A stretch of DNA of 64,000 nt from Gammaproteobacteria bacterium (lineage in GTDB: Bacteria > Pseudomonadota > Gammaproteobacteria > Steroidobacterales > GCA-2729495). A program made the translations under genes and the position numbers. The notes beneath the pieces are model-generated. The model did not search any database. It was not told where the DNA came from and saw only the letters and a list, made by a program, of their open reading frames with translations. Below are positions 51,844 through 59,762 of this stretch, piece by piece. Where the stretch lies: positions 3,021,001-3,085,000 of the forward strand of contig CP054183.1 of NCBI GenBank assembly GCA_015709695.1. Reading direction: 5' to 3'. Positions within the stretch are counted from its first letter, which is position 1. Every line of letters begins with the position of its first letter.

Positions 51844-52656
51844 TTAGCGATCGTGTCCGGGCGCGTCAAGCTGACTGGCGGGCAGCCTCGGCGCCGGAAG
51901 CATGATGGCGCCGGACGGGCCCTCGTAGGCCTCGAAGGCCACACCGTAGAGTCCGGCGAGCGTGTGGGCGTCGAGCAGCGTCGCCACCGGGCCGAACTGC
52001 CAGCGTCCATCGCCGTGCAGGAGCAGCGCGCTGTCGAAGTGGCGCGCCGCCAGCACCGGGTCGTGCAGGCTGGCCACCACCGCCTTGCCTTCACCCGCCA
52101 GTCGAAGCAGCGTGGCGAGCACCGCAAGCTGGTGGCGCGGATCGAGATGGTTGAGCGGCTCGTCGAGCAACCACAGCTCCGGCTCCTGGACCAGCAGCGT
52201 GGCGACGCCGAGGCGACGTCTCTCGCCACCCGACAGGGTGGCGCAGAACCGCTCCTCCATGCCGGCGAGATCCATGGCGGCGAGCGCGGCGCGCGCCAGC
52301 GCATGGTCCTCGGCGGTCTCCCACTGCCAGATGCCGAGGCGCGCGTGACGGCCCATCAGGGCCGTCTCGATGGCGGTGGTGGGGAACGGATCATCCTGTT
52401 CCTGCAGCAGAAGGCCCAGGCGCAGGGCACGTTCACGATGGCCGAGCAGGCGCAGGTCCGTGCCGCCCACGGTCACGGTCCCGTGTGCCGGTGGCCGCAG
52501 GCCGGCCAGCGTGTGCAGCGTCAGGGATTTGCCCGCACCGTTCTGCCCGAGCACCGCCACGCGCGCGCCAGGTTCCACGGCCAGCGACAGGCCACGGACC
52601 AGCACACGGCCGGCGACGACGACATCGAGGTCACGGCATTCGAGGAGCGCGGGCAT
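51844..52656 (-). CDS. btuD: ABC transporter ATPase, BtuD/FecE-like
   Basis: The 270-residue ATPase has Walker A LGQNGAGKSL, Q-loop near LLLQEQDDPF, signature LSGGERRRLGVATLL, Walker B ELWLLDEPLNHLD and H-loop VVASLHDPVLAA. It matches ATPases of the iron-siderophore/B12 family. ATG 52656 starts the conserved LLECRDLDVVVAGR; the frame to 52689 begins inside the terminator spacer. No permease gene is adjacent; the likely partner btuC is about 5 kb away on the same strand. B12 specificity is inferred from the downstream riboswitch-btuB. Confidence 0.85.
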   Translation of the reverse strand: MPALLECRDLDVVVAGRVLVRGLSLAVEPGARVAVLGQNGAGKSLTLHTLAGLRPPAHGTVTVGGTDLRLLGHRERALRLGLLLQEQDDPFPTTAIETALMGRHARLGIWQWETAEDHALARAALAAMDLAGMEERFCATLSGGERRRLGVATLLVQEPELWLLDEPLNHLDPRHQLAVLATLLRLAGEGKAVVASLHDPVLAARHFDSALLLHGDGRWQFGPVATLLDAHTLAGLYGVAFEAYEGPSGAIMLPAPRLPASQLDAPGHDR

Positions 52657-52695
52657 GGGCGGTGATTCTGGCAGGTGGCGCGGCTGCAAGCGGAC

Positions 52696-52721
52696 AAAAA
52701 AAACCCCGCTGGGTAGCGGGG
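52696..52721 (-). terminator. Strong rho-independent terminator
   Basis: On the minus strand CCCCGCT (52721-52715) pairs perfectly with AGCGGGG (52710-52704) around ACCC, followed by eight consecutive Ts (52703-52696). It ends transcription from the 52.8-52.9 kb ORF and lies 40 bases before the btuD start, so btuD needs its own promoter or read-through. Confidence 0.88.
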
Positions 52722-52765
52722 TCTTTACACGGGTTATTGTTGTTGTCGCGAATCCGGTTTCTGTT

Positions 52766-52942
52766 TCAGCGGCGCCGTGGTGGTTTCTTGTAGTTTTTCT
52801 TGTCGTGCGCTGCTTCTACTTCTGCTTGTTGTTCTTCTTCTTGTATGCGTCTTCTGGCTTCGATGTCTGGTTTCAGATGTCGAACACTGCTACCGCTGGT
52901 AGAAACCTTTTTTGTGCGCAGTGGATTCAAAGCAAGACCCAT
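52766..52942 (-). CDS. Orphan small basic/acidic protein, 58 residues
   Basis: ATG 52942 to TGA 52766 encodes 58 residues: MGLALNPLRTKKVSTSGSSV, then a charged, probably helical EARRRIQEEEQQAEVEAAHD, then KKNYKKPPRRR. I do not recognise it. The frame stays open upstream to a TAG near 52989, so a non-ATG start is possible; no clear Shine-Dalgarno sequence precedes the ATG. A strong terminator begins 44 bases after the stop, which favours a real transcription unit. The codons end in A or T far more often than in neighbouring genes, suggesting recent acquisition or relaxed selection. A structured small RNA is the alternative. Confidence 0.5.
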   Translation of the reverse strand: MGLALNPLRTKKVSTSGSSVRHLKPDIEARRRIQEEEQQAEVEAAHDKKNYKKPPRRR

Positions 52943-53170
52943 GCCATACCCATTAATCCGCCGGGGAAACAGGGTGTTGTGGATCTATCGTGGTTTACTG
53001 CAGGCAGTGTGGGTGCGGTTCTGTAAGAAATGTCGACGACCAGAGCTCTCTCCCTGGTTCACTCGGCCGGTCGTCCCAGCTGGCAACAGCCTGATTTTGC
53101 AGCTGAAGCCAGCCAGGTCCGTCGGGGCCGCAGGTGCCCCGGGTCGCACCTCAACCCACTGGTCCCGATA
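52943..53170. other. 228-base spacer upstream of the orphan small ORF
   Basis: With the small ORF and terminator this makes a 514-base stretch (52657-53170) between btuD and the propeller/amidohydrolase gene. This part is less GC-rich up to about 53040, then returns to normal composition. It must hold the promoter of the small ORF. I found no convincing -35/-10 pair, no tmRNA, RNase P or 6S-like signature, and no terminator for the upstream gene. Confidence 0.5.
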
Positions 53171-56131
53171 CTATCGGCCGCGATTGCGGCGTTTTGACTT
53201 GGCCGGTGCGGGTACAGGTGTAAATTTCTCCAACTTGGGCGAAGGCACGGCCTCAGGCAGCAGTGACGATGCCGGGCGGGATGCGCCATCGAGCATGATG
53301 GTCCTGATCGCCAGCAGCTGGTCGAGGCTGGCCAGGGGATCGCCGTCGATGACCAGCAGGTCGGCACGCCGGCCCGGGGCGAGGCTGCCGATTTCCTCCT
53401 GCAGCCCCAGCAACAGGGCGGCATCGCCGGTGGCGGCGCGCAGCACCGCGGCAGGGGCCAGCCCGGCGCCCGCCATGAGCCGCAATTCGGCGTGCAGGCC
53501 CAGTCCGTACGGTGATGCCGGAGAGCCGCTCGCCGCGCCGATCCTGCCACCGCCAGCGGCGAAGCGGCCCAGCAGTCTTTGCCGGTCGCGCAACCAGGCC
53601 CGCCTTGGCGGGCCTTCGACGACCATGACCGCCCGCCAATCCTCGGCCGCGATGCGCCGCTCCGCCGCATCGGCAAGGGCGAGGTACTGCGGTGCCAGCA
53701 ACAGCCCGGACTGGTCCTCCGCCAGCACCGGCAGGCCACGACCCGCCAGGTCCGGCACCAGCGCCGTACCGGAACGGAGCATGACGTCGAGGGCGTCCTG
53801 GTAAGGGCTCAGCGGTACCGGGAAGACGGCATCCGGTGCCTGTCCCCGGCTGCGGAACGGGCTGACGGCCGTGACCTGCCCGCTCGCCGCGGCAAGCCAG
53901 CTGGATGACCAGATCGGCAGGCCCGGTGGCAGGGGCAGGGGCGCCGCCCCGGAGGGCGTGACCAGTGCCGGGCACAGGCGCTGTGCGCCCTCCATGCCTT
54001 CCTCGTCGTTCAGGGTCGCTGGCACGGCATCGCTGCACCACACGGGGCTGCGCAGCAGGCGGGGGCCGGCGGCGTGCGCCTGCCAGCGCTCGGCCAGGCC
54101 CCGCAGTTCGGTGTCCGGTGCCGCCACGACCTGGGCCGTCGTGATGCCGAAGGCAAGCAACAGGCGCCCGAGACCCTCGCCCGCGCTGTCGGGAAGGTGC
54201 AGGGCGAGGTCGATCAGCCCGGGCATCACCGTCTGGCTGCGTGCATCGATGAGCATTGCACCCGCAGCGGCGTCATCTGACCAGGGCTCGACCGCCACGA
54301 TGCGATTGCCCTCGATGACGAGCTGCTGGTCATGGCGATAGCCATCGCCGATGCCATCGAACAGCCGGCCAGCACGGATCACGGTGCGGCCGCTGCCCTG
54401 CGCGGGCCGCCAGCTCAGCGCGACCGGCATGCGGCGCTCGGCCTCGCCGGGTGCGATGCCCGCGAGGCCATCCGCGTCGGCGAACAGCAGTCCGCGCGCA
54501 CCGGGCGCCCACTGCAGCAGCTGCACCGGCCCGTCGTGGAGCGACCGCCAGTCGGCGCCGACAAGGCCATTGGCGAGCACCGGCAACTCGCGGATGCCGG
54601 CAGCGGAGGCGACCGCAATGGCCTTGCCATCGGCCGACCATGCCAGCTCGTTGCGGCCCGGCGCGGTGGCCGGCTCCGGCAGGGTCACGCGACGCACGCT
54701 GCCACCGGCCGCCGGCGTGAACAGCAGCAGCCGGCGAATGCCGCCCTCGTCCTGGATCAGGCCGATCCGGCTGTCATCGGGCGACCATGCGGGCGTGCCT
54801 GCGGCAACCAGGCCGGTGGTGACCACCTCCACCTTCCCGTCGGCGAGCGTCAGCAGCTTCAGGCTGCGGCTGGCACTGCCGGGCTCGCCGGCCAGGTAGG
54901 CCACCCGGCCTGCGGCGGCATCGAACGCCGGCTGTCCCGCGCCGCCCGGTTCAGCGGTGAGGACGCGCGTGGCGCCACTCGCCAGGTCCATCAGCCAGAC
55001 CTGCGGGCGGCCGCTGCGGTCGGAAACGAAGGCGAGCCGGCTGCCGTCGCGGCTGCTGGCGGGGGCGCTGTCGGCGAAGACATCCTGCGTGATGGCCCGC
55101 ACCAGGCCACCATCGCGGTCGAGCTCCCAGAGGTTGCCCAGGGCGGCGACGACCAGATGGCCGTCCGGCAGCGCTGCCAGCCCGCCGAGGCCGCGTACCG
55201 GCCGGTTCCCGCCGTCATCCGGCAGTCGGCGCGGCACGGGCTCGGGCGCCTTGCGGATTTCCAGCGTGGCGCGGAACGGCAGCTCGACGACACCCATGGC
55301 GCCGAAATCGCGCTGGCGCAGCTGCCCGTCGGCGGCGTACAGGAACTGGTTGCGGCCGGTCCAGGCGACCGGCGTGCCGAAAGCGCTCTCGCTGCGCACC
55401 AGGGGCTTGACCACCGGCGGCGAAGAAAGGATGACCATGTTGAGCCGGCCGCCCTGGCTGCTGCCGGTGACGAAGCTGATGACGCTGCCGTCCGGCCGCC
55501 AGGCAGGAGCGCGCAGTGGCTGGCTGCTCTCCACCAGCACCCGGCGGGGCTGGGTGGGCGTGCGCAGGACCAGGGCGCTGCGCCCGCCGGCATCGCTGAT
55601 GTAGGCGAGCCCTTCGCCCACGGGATTCCAGGCCGGGTCGAGTTCGTCGCCGTGGTCGAAGCTGATCTGGGCGAGGGCACCGCTGTCGCGCTGGACCAGC
55701 CAGATGCTGAAATCGCCGCTGCGGTTGGCCGCCATCGCGAGTCGCTGCCCGTCCGGGGACCAGGCCGGTGCCAGGTGGTGCCAGGGCCCGCTGGTGAGCT
55801 GGCGCGGGTTGCCGCCGTCCGCGTCGGCCAGCATCAGCTGGAAATGGCCGTCGCGCAGCGCCTCGTAGGCGAGCAGCCTGCCATCGGGTGAGAGGGCGGG
55901 GCGCCTCGCGTATTCGCCGGCAGCCGTGAGCGGCACGGCATCGCCACCTGCGACGGGCAGGCGCCAGATCCGGCCGGCCAGGCCGATGATGCGGAGATCT
56001 CCCGGCGCAGCCGTGATGGCGAGCTCCGTGCCCTGGCGCAACTCCAGGGGCAGGACAGCCGGTGCAGCCCCTGCCACGGTGGCGAGCACCAGGGTCGCCG
56101 CCATGCCTGCCGCGCTCGCCATCCTCTTCAT
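53171..56131 (-). CDS. Exported TolB-like beta-propeller / amidohydrolase-fold fusion, probably catalytically degenerate
   Basis: The 986-residue protein has a signal peptide (AAGMAATLVLATVAGAAPA), then about 530 residues of TolB/WD40-like blades (RPALSPDGRLLAYEAL, APAWSPDGQRLAMAANRSGD, PAWSPDDSRIGLIQDEGG), then an amidohydrolase fold from about 560 (GRTVIRAGRLFDGIGDGYRH). Two signature metal sites differ from active relatives: PGLIDLALH has Ala643 where DxHxH needs His, and the segment usually reading GTDSP is ASGSP, with Gly869 for Asp. The downstream helix LHAELRLMAGAGLAPAAVLR is intact. It ends in a Lys/Arg-rich tail. It is transcribed away from tyrA; a scaffold or binding role is possible. 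Confidence 0.85.
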   Translation of the reverse strand: MKRMASAAGMAATLVLATVAGAAPAVLPLELRQGTELAITAAPGDLRIIGLAGRIWRLPVAGGDAVPLTAAGEYARRPALSPDGRLLAYEALRDGHFQLMLADADGGNPRQLTSGPWHHLAPAWSPDGQRLAMAANRSGDFSIWLVQRDSGALAQISFDHGDELDPAWNPVGEGLAYISDAGGRSALVLRTPTQPRRVLVESSQPLRAPAWRPDGSVISFVTGSSQGGRLNMVILSSPPVVKPLVRSESAFGTPVAWTGRNQFLYAADGQLRQRDFGAMGVVELPFRATLEIRKAPEPVPRRLPDDGGNRPVRGLGGLAALPDGHLVVAALGNLWELDRDGGLVRAITQDVFADSAPASSRDGSRLAFVSDRSGRPQVWLMDLASGATRVLTAEPGGAGQPAFDAAAGRVAYLAGEPGSASRSLKLLTLADGKVEVVTTGLVAAGTPAWSPDDSRIGLIQDEGGIRRLLLFTPAAGGSVRRVTLPEPATAPGRNELAWSADGKAIAVASAAGIRELPVLANGLVGADWRSLHDGPVQLLQWAPGARGLLFADADGLAGIAPGEAERRMPVALSWRPAQGSGRTVIRAGRLFDGIGDGYRHDQQLVIEGNRIVAVEPWSDDAAAGAMLIDARSQTVMPGLIDLALHLPDSAGEGLGRLLLAFGITTAQVVAAPDTELRGLAERWQAHAAGPRLLRSPVWCSDAVPATLNDEEGMEGAQRLCPALVTPSGAAPLPLPPGLPIWSSSWLAAASGQVTAVSPFRSRGQAPDAVFPVPLSPYQDALDVMLRSGTALVPDLAGRGLPVLAEDQSGLLLAPQYLALADAAERRIAAEDWRAVMVVEGPPRRAWLRDRQRLLGRFAAGGGRIGAASGSPASPYGLGLHAELRLMAGAGLAPAAVLRAATGDAALLLGLQEEIGSLAPGRRADLLVIDGDPLASLDQLLAIRTIMLDGASRPASSLLPEAVPSPKLEKFTPVPAPAKSKRRNRGR

Positions 56132-56270
56132 CCGTCGCCGTCTCCGTCAGCGCCAGGACTGCGCTGGCGGGCCCGGATTGTAGTGACCAGGATCGCGGGC
56201 GACCAGCAGCGGCTTGCGCGGGCCGGCGCCGGCCGGTAAAACACCGCCACCATCCCCACGCCCAGTCGCC

Positions 56271-57359
56271 ATGACCCTCGAACAGCTACGCGCACGCCTC
56301 GCCGCCCTCGATCGCCAGATCATCGAGTGTGTCGCGCAGCGCCAGGCGCTGAGCCGCGAGATCGGTGCAGTGAAGAGTGCCGAAGGGCGTGCCACCCGCG
56401 ATTTCGGCCGCGAGAAGCAGGTGATCGATGCGGCCCGTGCCCGCGCCGCCGAGATCGGTGTTTCGCCCGGCGTGGCCGCCGAGCTGATGGGCCTGTTGAT
56501 CCGCTCCTCGCTCACCACGCAGGAGCAGGCGCGCGTGCGCGCCGAGGGCACTGGCCAGGGCCAGCACGCGCTGGTCATCGGCGGGCGCGGCAAGATGGGC
56601 CGGTGGTTCGCCGAGTTCCTGGATTCGCAGGGCTTCGATGTCACGATCGCCGATCCGGCCGGGCCGGTACCGGGCTTCAAGCATATCGGTGACTGGCGGG
56701 CAGCGGCCGACGATTTCGCGGTGACCGTGGTGGCGACGCCGCTCGGCATCACGGCGGGCATCCTCGACGCGCTGGCGGCCAGCGCGCGCCGCGGCCTGAT
56801 CTTCGACATCGGCTCGCTCAAGGCGCCGCTCGCGCCGGCCTTGCGCCGCCTGGCGGCGCGGGGCTGCCGCGTGGCGTCCGTGCACCCGATGTTCGGCCCG
56901 GACACGGAGCTGCTCTCCGGGCGCCACGTGATATTCATGGATGCGGGCCAGCCCGCTGCCGTGGCCGAGGTGCGCCAGCTCTTCGCCTCGACCATGGTGC
57001 AGCAGATCGAGATGGCGCTCGATGACCACGATCGGCTGATCGCCTATGTGCTGGGTCTTTCGCACGCGCTGAACATCGCCTTCTTCACGGCGCTGGCCGA
57101 GAGCGGGGAAAGTGCGCCGCGGCTTGCCAAGCTGTCGAGCACGACCTTCGACGCCCAGCTCGACGTGGCCGCCCGGGTCGCCGCCGAGAATCCACACCTG
57201 TATTTCGAGATCCAGAGCCTGAATCCGCAAGGAATCCACGCCCTGGAAGACCTGCTCAGGGCCGTCACGCGCCTGGTGGACATCGTGCGTGAGGGCGACG
57301 AGCCGGCCTTCGTGGCGCTGATGGAACAGGGACGCCGCTACCTGGCAGGACGTGCCTGA
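56271..57359 (+). CDS. tyrA: Bifunctional chorismate mutase / prephenate dehydrogenase
   Basis: The 362-residue protein matches enterobacterial-type TyrA. Residues 1-90 are an AroQ chorismate mutase (LRARLAALDRQIIECVAQRQ, LSREIGAVKSAEG), residues about 98-362 a prephenate dehydrogenase with VIGGRGKMGRWFAEF, FDIGSLKAPL, VASVHPMFGPD and MALDDHDRLIAYVLGLSHAL. It makes 4-hydroxyphenylpyruvate for tyrosine. ATG 56271 begins the mutase helix; earlier frames add nothing. It is convergent with btuC 22 bases downstream. Confidence 0.93.
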   Translation: MTLEQLRARLAALDRQIIECVAQRQALSREIGAVKSAEGRATRDFGREKQVIDAARARAAEIGVSPGVAAELMGLLIRSSLTTQEQARVRAEGTGQGQHALVIGGRGKMGRWFAEFLDSQGFDVTIADPAGPVPGFKHIGDWRAAADDFAVTVVATPLGITAGILDALAASARRGLIFDIGSLKAPLAPALRRLAARGCRVASVHPMFGPDTELLSGRHVIFMDAGQPAAVAEVRQLFASTMVQQIEMALDDHDRLIAYVLGLSHALNIAFFTALAESGESAPRLAKLSSTTFDAQLDVAARVAAENPHLYFEIQSLNPQGIHALEDLLRAVTRLVDIVREGDEPAFVALMEQGRRYLAGRA

Positions 57360-57381
57360 AGGTGGCCGCGGCCAGGTGTGC

Positions 57382-58371
57382 CTAGCGGTCGCCCCGCTGG
57401 CCCCGCCCGAGCAGGAACAGGAATAGCGGCACGCCCACCAGGGCGGTGATGGCGCCCACCGGCAGTTGCCTGGGAGCGAGGGCCGTGCGTGCCACGGTAT
57501 CGGCCAGCACCAGCAGCGTACCGCCAGCGAGCGCGGCTCCCGGCACCACGGCGCGGTGGTCTGCGCCAGCCACCAGGCGCACGAGGTGCGGCACCACCAG
57601 GCCGACGAAGCCCACGGTGCCGGCGGTGGTCACCGCGGTCGAAGTCAGCACCGCGGTGAGCACATAGATGCCGACGCGCATGGCCCGTACCGGGAGGCCC
57701 AGCAGGGCCGCCTGCTGGTCGCCGGTGGCCAGCACGTTCAGTGACCGGCCGAGGGCGAAGCAGGCGATGGCGCCGGCACCGGCCACCAGCAGGCCGAAGC
57801 CCGGGTTGTCGGCGAAGGCAAAATCGCCCATGAGCCAGAACAGCGCACCGCGCAGGTTGCGCTCGGGCGTGATGGCCAGCAGCAGGCTGACCAGCGCGCT
57901 CCACCCCGCGGCCACCACCACGCCGGTGAGGAGCAGGCGTGCCGGCGCCCACTGGCCACGGCGCGCGATCACGAACACCAGCAGCGTGCTGGCCAGCGCC
58001 CCGGCGAAGGCGCTGGCGTCGACGGCCGCACCCGTGGCGCCGGCCAGCATCGCGGTCAGCGCGAAGGCAGCCGCGCCGCCGGAAGTGCCCAGGATGTAGG
58101 GATCGGCCAGGGGATTGCGCAGCAGCACCTGCATCAGTGCACCCGCGAGCGCAAGCGCGGCGCCGGTGCCGAATGCGGCGAGCGAGCGGGGCAGGCGCAA
58201 CTCCAGCACCACCTGGCGCACGGCTGGATCGGCGTCGCCCGTGAGCAGGCTGGCTACCTCGCGCGGCCCGACCGCACCGCTGCCGAAGCAGACGGCAATC
58301 AGCAAGCCGAGCACGGCCAGCAGGGCGAGGATGGCGATCAGGCTGGACGGGCGCATTCGCATGTTCGGCAT
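57382..58371 (-). CDS. btuC: Cobalamin/iron-complex ABC transporter permease (BtuC/FecCD family)
   Basis: The 329-residue permease has about ten hydrophobic segments and FecCD hallmarks: [51 protein letters not shown], and [20 protein letters not shown] with the coupling helix. It is the only permease of this type here, so it probably works with the BtuF- and BtuD-like proteins, although both genes are several kilobases away. ATG 58371 follows GAGG; three nearby in-frame ATGs are alternatives. There is no riboswitch in its 132-base upstream region. Confidence 0.85.
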   Translation of the reverse strand: MPNMRMRPSSLIAILALLAVLGLLIAVCFGSGAVGPREVASLLTGDADPAVRQVVLELRLPRSLAAFGTGAALALAGALMQVLLRNPLADPYILGTSGGAAAFALTAMLAGATGAAVDASAFAGALASTLLVFVIARRGQWAPARLLLTGVVVAAGWSALVSLLLAITPERNLRGALFWLMGDFAFADNPGFGLLVAGAGAIACFALGRSLNVLATGDQQAALLGLPVRAMRVGIYVLTAVLTSTAVTTAGTVGFVGLVVPHLVRLVAGADHRAVVPGAALAGGTLLVLADTVARTALAPRQLPVGAITALVGVPLFLFLLGRGQRGDR

Positions 58372-58442
58372 CGGCCCCTCGATCGGCCGGGCGCTTGCTG
58401 GCCGCGGCAGTGTACAGAATCGCGGCAGCGCCCCGACGCGGC

Positions 58443-58471
58443 TTTGTGGCAACGAACCTTTGTGGAACAAT
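58443..58471 (+). promoter_or_regulatory. Candidate rppH promoter with TTTGTGG direct repeat
   Basis: TTTGTGG occurs at 58443-58449 and again at 58459-58465, each followed by an AAC-containing stretch, in the btuC-rppH divergent spacer. TTGTGG (58444-58449) and AACAAT (58466-58471) at 16-base spacing could be a weak sigma-70 promoter for rppH. Confidence 0.3.
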
Positions 58472-58503
58472 GCCCTCGCCCGGACGGAGGGACTGGGCCG
58501 CTA

Positions 58504-59040
58504 GTGGACCGCATCGATTCGCAAGGCTACAGGGCCAACGTTGGCATCATCCTCAGCGATGAGTCCGGCCTGGTGCTGCTCGGCGGAAGGATAGGCCAGT
58601 CAGGCTGGCAGTTCCCGCAGGGCGGGATCGGCCTGCGGGAATCGCCACGGCGTGCCATGTTCCGGGAGCTCAGGGAGGAAATCGGCCTCGAGGCGGACGA
58701 CGTCGAGATCGTCGGCTCCACACGTGGCTGGCTCCGCTATCGGCTGCCCGAGCGCTACGTCCGTCGCGATGCGCTGCCACTGTGCATCGGCCAGAAGCAG
58801 CGCTGGTTCCTGCTCCGGCTGCTTACCGCCAAGAGCCGCCTGCGCCCGGACACCACGGCGCGACCCGAGTTCGACCGCTGGCGCTGGGTATCGTGGTGGC
58901 AGCCCGTCGAGGAGGTGATCCACTTCAAGCGAAGGGTCTACGTGAGGGCGCTGACCGAACTGGCGCCGCTGCTGGCGCCACTCGAGGTTCCGCCACCACC
59001 GGCCTGGCCGGCAGAGTGGCGCCTGGCCATGCGCGCGTGA
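58504..59040 (+). CDS. rppH: RNA pyrophosphohydrolase RppH
   Basis: The 178-residue Nudix hydrolase has [29 protein letters not shown] and RELREEIGL (the Nudix box), followed by [20 protein letters not shown], as in RppH. It removes pyrophosphate from mRNA 5' ends to trigger RNase E decay. GTG 58504 gives the standard N-terminus ([14 protein letters not shown]). Its stop overlaps the next gene's GTG in a GTGA. Confidence 0.92.
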   Translation: MDRIDSQGYRANVGIILSDESGLVLLGGRIGQSGWQFPQGGIGLRESPRRAMFRELREEIGLEADDVEIVGSTRGWLRYRLPERYVRRDALPLCIGQKQRWFLLRLLTAKSRLRPDTTARPEFDRWRWVSWWQPVEEVIHFKRRVYVRALTELAPLLAPLEVPPPPAWPAEWRLAMRA

Positions 59041-59762
59041 GCGGCTCCTGGCGCGACATGCTTCGCGCCGGCGGGCGTCGCCGGCAGGTCGTGGTGGCAG
59101 GCGCCGCGCTCCTGGCACTGGCCGCGCTGGCCGGGGCATTCCAGGCCGGGCAGGTGCGCGCAGGCTACAACCTGCTCGATGCGCAGGCTGCCGAGCAGCG
59201 TCTGCGGGAGCGGCTCGCGAGCCTGGAGGCCGAGAATCGCGATGCGCGGCAGGCGCTCGCCCGCCTGGAGACGGACGGCAAGGTGGACCGCGAGTCCTAT
59301 GCGCAGGTCGAGGCGCAGCTGGCCGGCCTGCAGGACAAGATCCTCGAGCAGCAGGAGGAACTCGCCTTCTATCGCGGAATTGTCGGCGGGCCGGGGCAAG
59401 GCGGGCTCAAGGTGCGGGAGTTCACCCAGGATGCGGACGCGGACGGCACCACGCGCCTGCGATTCGTCCTGGCGCAGGTCGAGCACACCGAGCGGCAGGT
59501 GCGCGGCAAGCTCCAGGTGCGGATCGAAGGAACGCGCTCCGGCCGCCTGACCAGCCTCGACCTGGGCACCCTCGGCGTGGCACCCGGCTCGACGCCGCGG
59601 GACTTCGACTTCCGTTACTTCCAGGAAATCAGCGCGCTGATCCGCCTGCCAGCAGACTTCGTGCCAGAGCGCGTCGTGATCCGCAGCCTGCCTTCCACCG
59701 CAGGGGTGCAGCCCAGCGTGGAGTCTTTCCCCTGGGCCGCCCGTAGCGTGGCCCGGCCGTGA
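59037..59762 (+). CDS. DUF6776 family membrane-anchored coiled-coil protein
   Basis: The 241-residue protein has one N-terminal membrane segment ([20 protein letters not shown]), a coiled coil (about 45-115: [40 protein letters not shown]) and a C-terminal beta-rich periplasmic domain ([20 protein letters not shown]). It resembles the DUF6776 family of unknown function. GTG 59037 overlaps rppH, and its own stop overlaps the ppx GTG, so rppH, this gene and ppx are one coupled operon. Confidence 0.75.
   Translation: MSGSWRDMLRAGGRRRQVVVAGAALLALAALAGAFQAGQVRAGYNLLDAQAAEQRLRERLASLEAENRDARQALARLETDGKVDRESYAQVEAQLAGLQDKILEQQEELAFYRGIVGGPGQGGLKVREFTQDADADGTTRLRFVLAQVEHTERQVRGKLQVRIEGTRSGRLTSLDLGTLGVAPGSTPRDFDFRYFQEISALIRLPADFVPERVVIRSLPSTAGVQPSVESFPWAARSVARP

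Noticed and set aside
52723..53100. tmRNA, RNase P RNA or 6S RNA in the AT-richer gap
   Set aside because: Read on both strands, the gap lacks the tRNA-like ends of tmRNA, the RNase P core sequences and a long 6S-type bulged helix; a coding frame plus terminator fits better.
52800..53804. Plus-strand 334-residue open frame across the AT-richer gap and the propeller gene
   Set aside because: Its second half is antisense to the amidohydrolase domain, and its N-terminal half has no ribosome site or motif.
58372..58503. A second cobalamin riboswitch in front of btuC
   Set aside because: The 132-base spacer is too short and contains neither the CCCCCGCAAC core nor a B12 box.
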